From NCBI GenBank assembly GCA_030646655.1, contig JAUSLB010000257.1, positions 1 through 8,773 on the forward strand: a stretch of DNA of 8,773 nucleotides, given 5' to 3'. Below, one piece after another: positions 1-6,413 of this stretch. This stretch comes from Deltaproteobacteria bacterium. GTDB taxonomy: Bacteria; Desulfobacterota; GWC2-55-46. Below the pieces are notes generated by a model. That model saw only the letters and a list, made by a program, of their open reading frames with translations. It was not told where the DNA came from and searched no databases. Each line of letters begins with the position of its first letter. The first letter of the stretch is position 1. Made by a program: the position numbers and the translations under genes.

Positions 1-1
1 C

Positions 2-619
2 CCATTTGAAGTCGGCTTCCTCGACACCCCGGGGCTTGCGGTCGACATATTCGTGGCAGGCTCATACGCGTATGTCGGGGACATGGGCGGCGGTTTGAGG
101 ATAATAGATGTGTCGAATCCGGCTTCGCCTGTCGAGAGATCGAGGTTCAACCCCGCCGGCTATAAGATACACGGCATCTATGTGGCCGGGAATTACGCTT
201 ACGCGGGCGTATACTCGGGAGGGTTTGTAATACTCGATGTGACAATGCCCTCAAAACCAGTGATGCTAAGCTATACCGACACGCCGGGCGAGGCCCATAC
301 GCTCCAGCTTGTGGGAAACCAGCTCTATCTCGCGGACGGGCTAAACGGGCTTAGGATATACGATGTGACAAACCCGGCCCTGCCGGTTGAGGCGGGTTTC
401 TATATGGGGCCGGGCTTTGTCCACGGTGTTTTCGTTGAAGGCACAACGGCATATCTTGCGAACGAGGGCAGGGGCTTCTATGTTTTGAATGTGGCCGATG
501 TAAGGAACCCGGTAGCTACAGGCTATTACTATACAGGGGATTCGGCCCACTTCATCTACAAGTATAACGGCTACATATACCTGACAGATGAGGTCGACGG
601 CCTATACATTTTGCGGTGA
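2..619 (+). CDS. LVIVD-repeat surface/secreted protein (5' end outside window)
   Basis: The reading frame is open from the left edge, so the gene starts before the window; 205 residues are visible. They consist of about four and a half tandem units of roughly 42-45 residues. Each runs as V-x-G-x-x-A-Y-(V/L)-A/G, then G-(L/F)-x-(I/V)-(I/L/Y)-(D/N)-V, then (N/D)-P-x-x-P-V. Examples are 'GLRIIDVSNPASPV', 'GFVILDVTMPSKPV' and 'GLRIYDVTNPALPV'. This is the LVIVD repeat pattern, a family thought to build beta-propellers in exported or surface proteins. No catalytic motif is visible. The protein ends cleanly after a final half repeat (GYIYLTDEVDGLYILR). The next gene begins 36 bp downstream without a visible terminator, so the two may be co-transcribed. 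The GTG at 53 lies inside a repeat and is not the true start. Family assignment is solid; the biological role is unknown. Confidence 0.88.
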   Translation, partial: PFEVGFLDTPGLAVDIFVAGSYAYVGDMGGGLRIIDVSNPASPVERSRFNPAGYKIHGIYVAGNYAYAGVYSGGFVILDVTMPSKPVMLSYTDTPGEAHTLQLVGNQLYLADGLNGLRIYDVTNPALPVEAGFYMGPGFVHGVFVEGTTAYLANEGRGFYVLNVADVRNPVATGYYYTGDSAHFIYKYNGYIYLTDEVDGLYILR

Positions 620-655
620 TTTTTTGCATGAATATTTAAAATTGAGGAGTCGGAC

Positions 656-2272
656 ATGGCCAAAAAGGGATTGATGCCTTTTGCAGCACTGCTCGCGCTC
701 TTGTTTTTTATGCCTGTTGCCTCTTACGCCCAGCCCCCCGGCAGGCCCCTCTATGCGCCGGATGAGGTCATTGTGAAGTTCAGGGAGGGGGCAGCCATAC
801 CCGCTATTGATTCAGCGATACTCAGGGCGAACGGCAGACTCATTAAAAAGTTCCGGATACTGCCGCTCCTCCATCATATAAAGGTGCCCCCGAGCACGGT
901 TGAGGCCGCGGTAAAGCTCCTAAAGTCCCTGCCCGAGGTCGAGTATGCAGAACCGAACTTCCTCCGTTATATCGACAATACCCCGGATGACACGAGATAC
1001 GGGGAGGCGTGGGGATTGAACAACACAGGCCAGACCGGAGGCACACTGGATGCCGACATAGACGCCCCGGAGGCGTGGGACATAACGACCGGGAACCCCG
1101 GCATTATCGTAGCGGATATAGACTCCGGGATAGATCTAAGTCACGAGGACCTCGCGGCGAACATATACACCAACCCCGGTGAGATAGCCGGCAACGGCAT
1201 AGACGACGACGGCAACGGCTTCATAGACGATGTCAACGGGTGGGACTTCGCCTATGATGACAACAACCCGTCGGATTCGGACTTCGCCTGCGGCGGACAC
1301 GGGACCCATACCGCCGGGACCATCGGTGCGAAGGGAAATAACGGGGCCGGAGTGACAGGGGTGAACTGGGATGTGAAGATAATGCCCCTTAAGGCGTTCA
1401 AAACCATCCTGATATTCTGCTCCGCCTCCACGGCCGATATAATCAATGCCATAGATTACGGCAGCCGCATGGGGGCAAGGGTGTTCAACAGCAGCTACGG
1501 GAGCCATTCCTTCAGCCAGGCGGAATACGACGCCATAAGGGCGTCCAAGAGGCTTTTTGCCGCCGCGGCAGGCAATGACGGCCTTAATAACGACGTAACC
1601 CCGACATACCCGTCAAGCTACAGCCTTAATAACGTGATATCCGTTGCCGCTACGGACCATAACGACATTAGGGCCAGTTTTTCCAATTACGGGACGGCCA
1701 ATGTGGATCTCGCTGCCCCGGGCGTCGGGATTCTGAGCACCACGCCCAATAACACCTACAGCGTATATAACGGCACATCGATGGCGACCCCCCATGTCAC
1801 GGGGTCGATCGCGCTTCTCATGGGTAGTGACCCGGCCCTCACGAATAACGAGGCACGGTGGATGATATTGAAGGGCGTTGATCCAAAGGGGCTTCCTGTG
1901 GCTACAGGGGGAAGGCTCAATATAAACAATACCCTGCTTCTTCCCCCTCCGCAGGTCACGGTTAATGTGGCCCCCATAGGCTCCACCACAGTGCCAAGAG
2001 GCGGCACCCTGAGCTACAGCGTAACTCTCCATAATACGGCTCTAACCCCTGCCACGGTCAGCGCATCTGTCGTGGCGATAACCCCGAACGGGAGCGAGGT
2101 TCCGCAGCTGAGCCGCACCCTGACCCTGCAGGGCAACGCCACTGTTAGCCAGACCTTCACGAGGACCGTGCCCGGCAGTGCGCCTCTCGGAGATTATCAG
2201 GTGGCCGGAAGGGTGGAGATGACTTCGACAAGCTATGACGAGTCGATACTCGCGTTTACGGTGGCGCCTTAG
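656..2272 (+). CDS. Secreted subtilisin-family (S8) serine protease
   Basis: A 538-residue preproenzyme. A Sec signal peptide (about residues 1-25, hydrophobic core 8-22, likely cleavage after S-Y-A) is followed by a propeptide (about 34-105, 'APDEVIVKFREG' to 'LPEVEYAEPNFLRY') of the fervidolysin-like/inhibitor I9 type. The catalytic domain spans about 115-425. The triad and oxyanion residues are all present: Asp156 in DIDSGID, His215 in GGHGTHTAGT, Asn307 in AAAAGNDG and Ser375 in YNGTSMATPH. An Asp/Gly/Asn-rich stretch at 179-197 (IDDDGNGFIDDVNG) is typical of calcium-dependent members of the family. The last ~105 residues (434-538) look like a beta-sandwich or CARDB/Ig-like domain. The only two cysteines are C212, beside the catalytic His, and C255, a possible disulfide. 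The start is supported by GAGGAG at 644-649. Active exported protease is a confident call; the substrate is unknown. Confidence 0.95.
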   Translation: MAKKGLMPFAALLALLFFMPVASYAQPPGRPLYAPDEVIVKFREGAAIPAIDSAILRANGRLIKKFRILPLLHHIKVPPSTVEAAVKLLKSLPEVEYAEPNFLRYIDNTPDDTRYGEAWGLNNTGQTGGTLDADIDAPEAWDITTGNPGIIVADIDSGIDLSHEDLAANIYTNPGEIAGNGIDDDGNGFIDDVNGWDFAYDDNNPSDSDFACGGHGTHTAGTIGAKGNNGAGVTGVNWDVKIMPLKAFKTILIFCSASTADIINAIDYGSRMGARVFNSSYGSHSFSQAEYDAIRASKRLFAAAAGNDGLNNDVTPTYPSSYSLNNVISVAATDHNDIRASFSNYGTANVDLAAPGVGILSTTPNNTYSVYNGTSMATPHVTGSIALLMGSDPALTNNEARWMILKGVDPKGLPVATGGRLNINNTLLLPPPQVTVNVAPIGSTTVPRGGTLSYSVTLHNTALTPATVSASVVAITPNGSEVPQLSRTLTLQGNATVSQTFTRTVPGSAPLGDYQVAGRVEMTSTSYDESILAFTVAP

Positions 2273-2315
2273 AGGTGTTTGACATGGTTTCGGGTTATTC
2301 GGTAATGGGGATAAG

Positions 2316-3119
2316 ATGAGAGGCTTGAAGTATGCGGTGAAACAGGGGATAATGCTGACGCTCTCTGGCATAGGCCCCATGCTCCCGAGGAAGCATCCGC
2401 CGATTTTTGTCTATCATTCGTTTGACGAAAGCGGGTCCTGCGTCTCTATTACCCCTTCTCTTTTCAGGGAGCAGATGGAATTCCTGAAAGAGAACGGCTA
2501 CAGGACGCTTACGATAAGCGAGATGGTAAAGCTATATAAGGAGGGGAGCGCATTTCCGGAAAAGTCCGTCGCGCTCACCTTTGATGACGGGCTTGAGAAT
2601 AACTATACCGTCGCTTATCCGATACTCAGGGAACTCGGGCTTACGGCGTCTATTTTCCTTGCCGTGGATTATATAGGCAAGGCATGCACATGGGATAAAA
2701 AGCCGGACATACCGGATTTTCCGCTTATGACGTGGGAGATGGCGGGAGAGCTTGGCGGGTACGGTATAGACCTTCAGTCCCATACCGCGACCCATCCGCA
2801 CCTGACGAAGTTGCCGGACGCGGAAGTAAGGGAAGAGGTCAGGAGGAGCAAGGCGGTAATAGAGGAAAAGCTGGGAAAAAAATGCGAAGTGCTCTGTTAC
2901 CCTTACGGCGAGTTTAACGAGAGGGTCGCTGAAATAACGGCGGAAGAGGGCTATGCGGGGGCGACCGCGGGACATCCCGAAAAAGAGGGCCTGCATTCGA
3001 TGAGGCGCGTGGGGAGCGGGCATATAAATTCGACTCTCGCGTTAAAAGCCGCGCTCAATAACGGTTTCCCGCTTTTTTACGATATGAAGATCGCCGCAAG
3101 AAAGATCTTTAGCCGATAG
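2316..3119 (+). CDS. Polysaccharide deacetylase (NodB homology domain)
   Basis: A 267-residue carbohydrate esterase family 4-like protein that would remove N- or O-acetyl groups from a polysaccharide or a lipid-linked glycan. The NodB motifs are visible. Motif 1 is TFDDG (D90, D91: catalytic base and metal ligand). Motif 2 is SHTATHPHL (H156 and H160: metal ligands). Motif 3 is CYPYGEFN (about 194-201). The N-terminal 'FVYHSF' (H34) and the segment 'SLFREQMEFLKENGYRTLTISE' match the PgaB/IcaB-like branch of such enzymes. There is no convincing signal peptide, only a short mildly hydrophobic N-terminus (about 11-22), so it may act at the cytoplasmic side or be membrane-attached. The start has a weak Shine-Dalgarno (GGGG at 2307-2310). 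It lies 43 bp after the protease gene. Its stop is immediately followed by a repeat-gene remnant in another frame, so the original 3' end could have been altered. The substrate cannot be told from sequence. Confidence 0.9.
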   Translation: MRGLKYAVKQGIMLTLSGIGPMLPRKHPPIFVYHSFDESGSCVSITPSLFREQMEFLKENGYRTLTISEMVKLYKEGSAFPEKSVALTFDDGLENNYTVAYPILRELGLTASIFLAVDYIGKACTWDKKPDIPDFPLMTWEMAGELGGYGIDLQSHTATHPHLTKLPDAEVREEVRRSKAVIEEKLGKKCEVLCYPYGEFNERVAEITAEEGYAGATAGHPEKEGLHSMRRVGSGHINSTLALKAALNNGFPLFYDMKIAARKIFSR

Positions 3120-3120
3120 A

Positions 3121-3342
3121 ACCCCAAAAGTCGCAAAAGAGGTATATAAGAACAGGGAATACCTCGACAGCCATCCCGATGTATCAAAAAACCTTTATGA
3201 GGACAGGGAATGGCTCAACAGGCACCCCGAGGTATCGAAAGAGGCTTACAGGCAGAAGAAAGGGATAAGAGAATGCCCCGGCGCAGCAGGGAAGATAGAG
3301 AGAGATCCAAGAAAGGCCAAGGAACGCTTGGAGGGGAGGTAA
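3121..3342 (+). pseudogene. 3' remnant of a 17-residue-repeat protein gene
   Basis: Read in the frame beginning at 3121, this stretch encodes four 17-residue units and a short tail ending in TAA at 3340-3342. The units are TPKVAKEVYKNREYLDS, HPDVSKNLYEDREWLNR, HPEVSKEAYRQKKGIRE and CPGAAGKIERDPRKAKE. They align without gaps to the last four units of the intact protein at 5642-6325; over 70 residues a hand count gives about 47 identities. No ATG, GTG or usable TTG start precedes the coding part, and the frame closes upstream at TGA 3085-3087. There is no signal peptide. The 5' portion of a former paralogue therefore seems deleted, with the junction at the deacetylase stop (TAG 3117-3119). Divergence from the intact copy argues for an old paralogue rather than a fresh duplication. 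The remnant's tail supplies the ribosome binding site of the next gene. Confidence 0.8.
3335..3339 (+). promoter_or_regulatory. Shine-Dalgarno inside the remnant tail
   Basis: GGAGG, overlapping the final codons of the repeat remnant, sits 9 bases before the ATG at 3349 and fixes that start. The arrangement GGAGGTAA followed shortly by GATGA is also seen before the intact repeat gene at 5642. Confidence 0.7.
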
Positions 3343-3348
3343 TTCGAG

Positions 3349-4137
3349 ATGAAACAAGGCGATATTCTTCATGGTCATGGTTATAGACCGCTTGCATCCG
3401 TATTCCTGGCTTTCGTATTCTCGGTATCCGTGTTGACAGGCACGGCGCATACGGAAGATAAGAAGGACCCTGAAAAATGCAGATTCCCGGAGTACGCAGG
3501 GGAGGCGGTGTCAAAGGGCGGCGGCGGGGACGGGGGTGAATTATGCCGCAATTCGCTCGAAGTTATGGCAATGGCCGGATACCAGACAGGGGACACTTAC
3601 CAGATAAACAGCAAGCTGGGCTATTCTTATTTCGGTGCTGAGACGCGCTTTGACCTCAGGGGCAGTTTTCAGGAGATCGGTTCTCCTGCGGGAACCCAGC
3701 AGTCTGCCGATGCCATGGCCAAGGTAAGCTATCCGGTGCAGGATGAGATATATGCTTATCTCTCCATGAACGGGAACTGGCGTAACGAGAGGGGTGATTT
3801 TTACTATTTTACGGCAGGGCCCGGCGTAAAGGTAACGCCTGAGCTCACAATCGAGATCGGCGCAGGGCAGGTCTTCGTAGTCCCGGGAGACGCATGGCTC
3901 ATAGGAAGGGGCGCCTTCGACTTCAGGTACAGGTTCGCCGAAAACTGGCTCTTCCAGGAAAAGTTCGAGGTGCTATCCCCCATTGACGGGCCTATAAACT
4001 ATATTATGGACTCTGATACGACTCTCGCGTACAGGGTCACGAACAGGGCATCGCTCAAGGCGGGGGTCACATATAACGGCATTGACAACAACACGCACAG
4101 GGTGCAGATGCTCGTGGGGATGGATTATAAGTTTTAA
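3349..4137 (+). CDS. Predicted outer-membrane beta-barrel protein
   Basis: A 262-residue exported protein. An N-terminal basic segment and hydrophobic core (about 14-30) form a signal peptide with cleavage likely near residues 33-36. A short polar region with a glycine run (57-63) and two cysteines (C44, C66; possible disulfide) follows. From about residue 69 the chain alternates polar and hydrophobic residues in strand-like blocks rich in Tyr, Phe and Trp, separated by turns (for example SKLGYSYFGAETRFDLRGSF, GNWRNERGDFYYFTAGPGV, RGAFDFRYRFAENWLFQEKF). It closes with MLVGMDYKF; a terminal Phe is the classic BAM-recognition signal of outer-membrane barrels. It resembles DUF481/YdiY-like proteins in length and style, but that is a guess. 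It may be a pore or a structural envelope protein. It lies between the repeat remnant and the phosphohydrolase operon. Confidence 0.72.
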   Translation: MKQGDILHGHGYRPLASVFLAFVFSVSVLTGTAHTEDKKDPEKCRFPEYAGEAVSKGGGGDGGELCRNSLEVMAMAGYQTGDTYQINSKLGYSYFGAETRFDLRGSFQEIGSPAGTQQSADAMAKVSYPVQDEIYAYLSMNGNWRNERGDFYYFTAGPGVKVTPELTIEIGAGQVFVVPGDAWLIGRGAFDFRYRFAENWLFQEKFEVLSPIDGPINYIMDSDTTLAYRVTNRASLKAGVTYNGIDNNTHRVQMLVGMDYKF

Positions 4138-4143
4138 CGCGGA

Positions 4144-4174
4144 AATCCCCGAAACCCCCCCCGAACGGGGGATT
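4144..4174 (+). terminator. C-tract/G-tract hairpin between operons
   Basis: AATCCCC (4144-4150) pairs with GGGGATT (4168-4174). A competing shorter stem forms between CCCCC (4158-4162) and GGGGG (4167-4171) around a GAAC loop. It lies 6 bases after the stop of the barrel gene and could end that transcript, but no T-run follows, so it is not a canonical intrinsic terminator. Its 3' arm runs into the -35 box of the next promoter. A similar element lies before cysD. Confidence 0.45.
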
Positions 4175-4201
4175 GACAAGGAAAGCCGGACTGGATAAAG
4201 T
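4173..4201 (+). promoter_or_regulatory. Sigma70-type promoter of the phosphohydrolase/repeat-protein operon
   Basis: A perfect -35 TTGACA (4173-4178), a 17-base spacer and the -10 TAAAGT (4196-4201, four of six consensus bases) predict a transcription start near 4208 and a leader of about 60 bases to the ATG at 4268. The match to the promoter ahead of cysD, down to the GGGATTGAC context, supports it. It is predicted by eye only. Confidence 0.6.
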
Positions 4202-4250
4202 AACGTGTCCAATTAACAATTAAAAGTCTCCTGTTTGTTTTCACTGAAAA

Positions 4251-4256
4251 GGAGGG
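4251..4256 (+). promoter_or_regulatory. Shine-Dalgarno deciding the phosphohydrolase start
   Basis: GGAGGG lies 11 bases before ATG 4268, somewhat long but usable spacing. It lies downstream of the alternative TTG at 4235, which has no ribosome binding site of its own. This favours the ATG. Confidence 0.65.
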
Positions 4257-4267
4257 AAGCGGCGGAA

Positions 4268-5635
4268 ATGCAGGACCAAAAAACAAAATGCATGGTAATC
4301 GGCCTTGACGGGGTATCCCAGACGCTTCTCTCGGATTATATCGAAAAGGGGTATCTGCCAGGGTTTAAAAATATACTCGATAGCGGGTTCAGGCTCCATC
4401 AGATGGACGCTTCAATCCCGGACGTCTCATCGACATCATGGACATCCTTCATGACAGGGGTAAACCCCGGAGAGCACGGTATATTCGGCTTTATGGACCT
4501 GCGCCCCGGGACATACAAGATGTTCTTCCCGAGCTCAAAGGATGTAAAGGCCCCGGCAATATGGGAGATTATCGGCCAGACTTCCGGAGGCAAGGGTTCG
4601 ACCCTCCATGATAAGTACAGGGAAGGGATTAGAAGGCCGCTTAAATCGGTAGTCCTCAATATACCCCAGACCTACCCGGCGCTGCCTCTTAACGGAGTGC
4701 TTACAGCCGGTTTTGTATGCCCTGACCTCAAGAACGGCACCTACCCGGAGAGCGCCTACAACTACCTTAAATCAATAGGATACCTTTCGGATGTAGATGC
4801 CCAGAAGGCTGTGGAGGACCGGGACGCATTTTTCGACGAGCTTTTCCTGGCCCTTGACAGGCGCGCAGAGGCTTTTGAGCATTTTATGGATAATAGCGAG
4901 TGGGACCTTTTTGTCTCCGTAATAACAGAGACCGACAGGCTCCACCACTTCTTCTTCGACGCGGCAAGGGATGAAAAAAACCCCGTAAATAAAACCTTTA
5001 TTTCCTTTTATAAAAAGATGGACGAGGTAATAGGAAGACTCTACGCGCGTTTCATGGAAATAACCGGCGGGCAGGGGCTGTTCATTACGATGTCAGACCA
5101 CGGGTTTACGGTCCTTGAAAAGGAGGTCTATGTGAACAGCTGGCTTCGAGAAGAGGGCCTTCTTAAGATAAACGCCGTGAGGGACTATTACGAAGGCATC
5201 GAGTTCGGCACCAAGGCCTTTGCCATGGACCCGTCAAGGTTCTATGTAAACGCGGAAGGCAGATATCCCGCCGGGTCTGTAAAGGGGTCCGATAAAAAGG
5301 CGGTCGTGGCTGATTTGAAAGACAGGCTCCTTTCGCTTGAGTATGACGGAAGGCATGTCATAAAGGCGGTATATGGGAACGCTGAGATCTATAACGGGCC
5401 TGCGGCCGCCTCTGGCCCTGATCTTGTCTGCGTCGCTAACGACGGGTTTGACCTCAAGGGGACTCTAAAAAAGGAAGGGGTCTTCGGCAAGGGGAATTTT
5501 TCAGGCATGCATACGCGTCATGACGCTCACTGCATACTGCCTGCCTCGATCGAACCAGGCGGGAGGCTCCATATAGAGGCCCTTGCGGGCTTTATGCTCG
5601 ATAAGCTGCTAATTCAAAAACCCCAAAGGAGGTAA
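4268..5635 (+). CDS. Alkaline-phosphatase-superfamily phosphohydrolase (type I phosphodiesterase/nucleotide pyrophosphatase-like)
   Basis: A 455-residue protein of the AlkP superfamily, closest in style to predicted phosphohydrolase/phosphomutases (COG3379-like). The two-metal site can be traced. GLDGV (D14) is the first metal ligand. VSSTSWTSFMTG (about 53-64) holds the likely Ser/Thr nucleophile at 56 or 57, followed by NPGEHGIFGF as usual in the family. TETDRLHH (D223, H227) and TMSDHGF (D277, H278) supply further ligands, and a last His lies in GMHTRHDAH (H415 or H418). There is no signal peptide or membrane segment, so a cytoplasmic or peripheral location is likely. It should hydrolyse or transfer a phosphate mono- or diester; the substrate is unknown. 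ATG 4268 is preferred over TTG 4235, which would add 11 poorly hydrophobic residues without a ribosome binding site. The C-terminal codons contain the Shine-Dalgarno of the next gene, so the two are likely coupled. Confidence 0.87.
   Translation: MQDQKTKCMVIGLDGVSQTLLSDYIEKGYLPGFKNILDSGFRLHQMDASIPDVSSTSWTSFMTGVNPGEHGIFGFMDLRPGTYKMFFPSSKDVKAPAIWEIIGQTSGGKGSTLHDKYREGIRRPLKSVVLNIPQTYPALPLNGVLTAGFVCPDLKNGTYPESAYNYLKSIGYLSDVDAQKAVEDRDAFFDELFLALDRRAEAFEHFMDNSEWDLFVSVITETDRLHHFFFDAARDEKNPVNKTFISFYKKMDEVIGRLYARFMEITGGQGLFITMSDHGFTVLEKEVYVNSWLREEGLLKINAVRDYYEGIEFGTKAFAMDPSRFYVNAEGRYPAGSVKGSDKKAVVADLKDRLLSLEYDGRHVIKAVYGNAEIYNGPAAASGPDLVCVANDGFDLKGTLKKEGVFGKGNFSGMHTRHDAHCILPASIEPGGRLHIEALAGFMLDKLLIQKPQRR
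5626..5632 (+). promoter_or_regulatory. Strong Shine-Dalgarno overlapping the phosphohydrolase end
   Basis: AAGGAGG abuts the TAA stop (5633-5635) of the upstream gene and lies 9 bases before ATG 5642 (12 before the alternative ATG 5645). The overlap implies translation coupled to the phosphohydrolase. Confidence 0.7.
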
Positions 5636-5641
5636 AGGAAG

Positions 5642-6325
5642 ATGATGAAGATCAGGTTCGGGGCCTTTTTGCTGGCTTTGGCGCTAAGCACGCCTTTTTC
5701 GTTTATCCACACCTCGTACGCCGAAGAGGCTTCGACGGGTGACCTGCCCCAGAAGCCTGACGATGACGCTACCGCTGCCTGGATAAAGGACAACCCTAAG
5801 GCCGCCCAAGCGGCGTTTGAAAACAAGGGCTTCCTTGAAAATCATCCCCGCGTGGCTGAGGGTATCGTAAAGGACAGGGCATGGCTTGAGGCCCACCCAG
5901 AGGCCGCCAAAAGCCTCTATGCCAACCGCGAATGGCTGAACGCGCATCCAGAGGCCGCGAGGGAGCTTTACGGCAACAGGAGCTGGCTATCACAGCACCC
6001 GGAGGTCGCTAAAGAGGTCTATGCGAACAGGGAGTGGCTGAATAAAAACCCCGAGGCCGCAAAGGAGCTCTACTCGAACCGCGAGTGGCTTAAAAGCAAC
6101 CCTGAGGTCGCAAAAGAGGTCTACAAGAACAGGGAGTTCCTCGATAAGCACCCCGAGGTCGCAAGGACGCTATATGAGGACAGAGACTGGCTTAACAGCC
6201 ATCCCGAGGTCGCTAAAGAGGCCTACAAGAATAGAGACGCCATAAGAGAGCACCCCGGGGCCGCAAAGAGGGTGGAAAGAAACCCCCGGAAGGCACGGGA
6301 GAGGCTGAAAAAGGTAACGGATTGA
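5642..6325 (+). CDS. Secreted protein of tandem 17-residue helical repeats
   Basis: A 227-residue protein that I do not recognise as a named family. A signal peptide (1-27, cleavage likely after T-S-Y-A) precedes a short acidic linker and then ten exact-length 17-residue units (residues 51-220) with no insertions. The working consensus is HPEVAKEVYKNREWLNK, with a strong (H/N)-P at positions 1-2, Ala at 5, aliphatic or Tyr at 8-9, Arg at 12 and W-L at 14-15. A degenerate half unit (AAWIKD, 45-50) precedes the array. Proline after an N-cap residue every 17 positions suggests one helix per unit, stacked as a solenoid or kinked rod. No cysteine, catalytic motif or anchor is visible, so it is probably periplasmic or extracellular. 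The last unit is basic (RVERNPRKARERLKK). It is coupled to the phosphohydrolase gene. A broken paralogue lies at 3121-3342. Dual ATGs at 5642 and 5645 leave the start uncertain by one codon. Confidence 0.85.
   Translation: MMKIRFGAFLLALALSTPFSFIHTSYAEEASTGDLPQKPDDDATAAWIKDNPKAAQAAFENKGFLENHPRVAEGIVKDRAWLEAHPEAAKSLYANREWLNAHPEAARELYGNRSWLSQHPEVAKEVYANREWLNKNPEAAKELYSNREWLKSNPEVAKEVYKNREFLDKHPEVARTLYEDRDWLNSHPEVAKEAYKNRDAIREHPGAAKRVERNPRKARERLKKVTD
5792..6301 (+). repeat. Ten-unit 51-bp coding tandem repeat
   Basis: Units start every 51 bp (5792, 5843, 5894, 5945, 5996, 6047, 6098, 6149, 6200, 6251), each encoding 17 residues. The central units (third to ninth) are the most alike, the first two and the last more divergent. 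The unit length is perfectly kept, so the array has diverged by substitution rather than by indels. Confidence 0.88.
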
Positions 6326-6400
6326 CCCAGCGGGGAGATTACTGAGAGAATTTTTTGTCTTAAAAATCAGGGCCTTGCAGCCATAACCTCATGGAACCCC

Positions 6401-6412
6401 CCCGAAAGCGGG
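6401..6412 (+). other. Small GC hairpin before the cysD promoter
   Basis: CCCG (6401-6404) and CGGG (6409-6412) pair around an AAAG loop. It lies within GAA-C7-GAA...GGGATTGAC, which closely resembles 4151-4177. The stem ends one base before the -35 box. There is no downstream T-run. The gap 6326-6400 shows only an AT-rich weak inverted repeat near 6350-6367 and nothing gene-like. Confidence 0.4.
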
Positions 6413-6413
6413 A

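Noticed and set aside
1136..1507. A 123-residue minus-strand open frame opposite the protease
   Set aside because: It shadows the catalytic domain, has no plausible start context and shows low-complexity Val/Gly/Ala content.
2279..2306. TTGACA with GGTAAT 16 bases later as a promoter for the deacetylase
   Set aside because: The -10 is poor and the start would fall about 3 bases before the ATG, leaving no leader; read-through from the protease gene is simpler.
2532..3023. A 163-residue minus-strand open frame opposite the deacetylase
   Set aside because: It is antisense to a gene with clear NodB motifs and shows no recognisable domain; long antisense frames are expected at this base composition.
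3085..3130. Programmed frameshift fusing the deacetylase to the repeat remnant
   Set aside because: No slippery heptamer or strong stem is visible at the junction, and the deacetylase ends naturally; a deletion remnant is simpler.
4235..4267. TTG 4235 as the start of the phosphohydrolase
   Set aside because: It has no ribosome binding site, and the Shine-Dalgarno at 4251-4256 points to ATG 4268.
5792..6301. Regularly spaced repeats as a CRISPR array
   Set aside because: The 51-bp units are diverged, have no separate spacers and are in-frame coding sequence.
6350..6367. ATTTTT...AAAAAT inverted repeat as terminator of the repeat-protein gene
   Set aside because: The stem is all A-T with no GC base and no following T-run, too weak for an intrinsic terminator.
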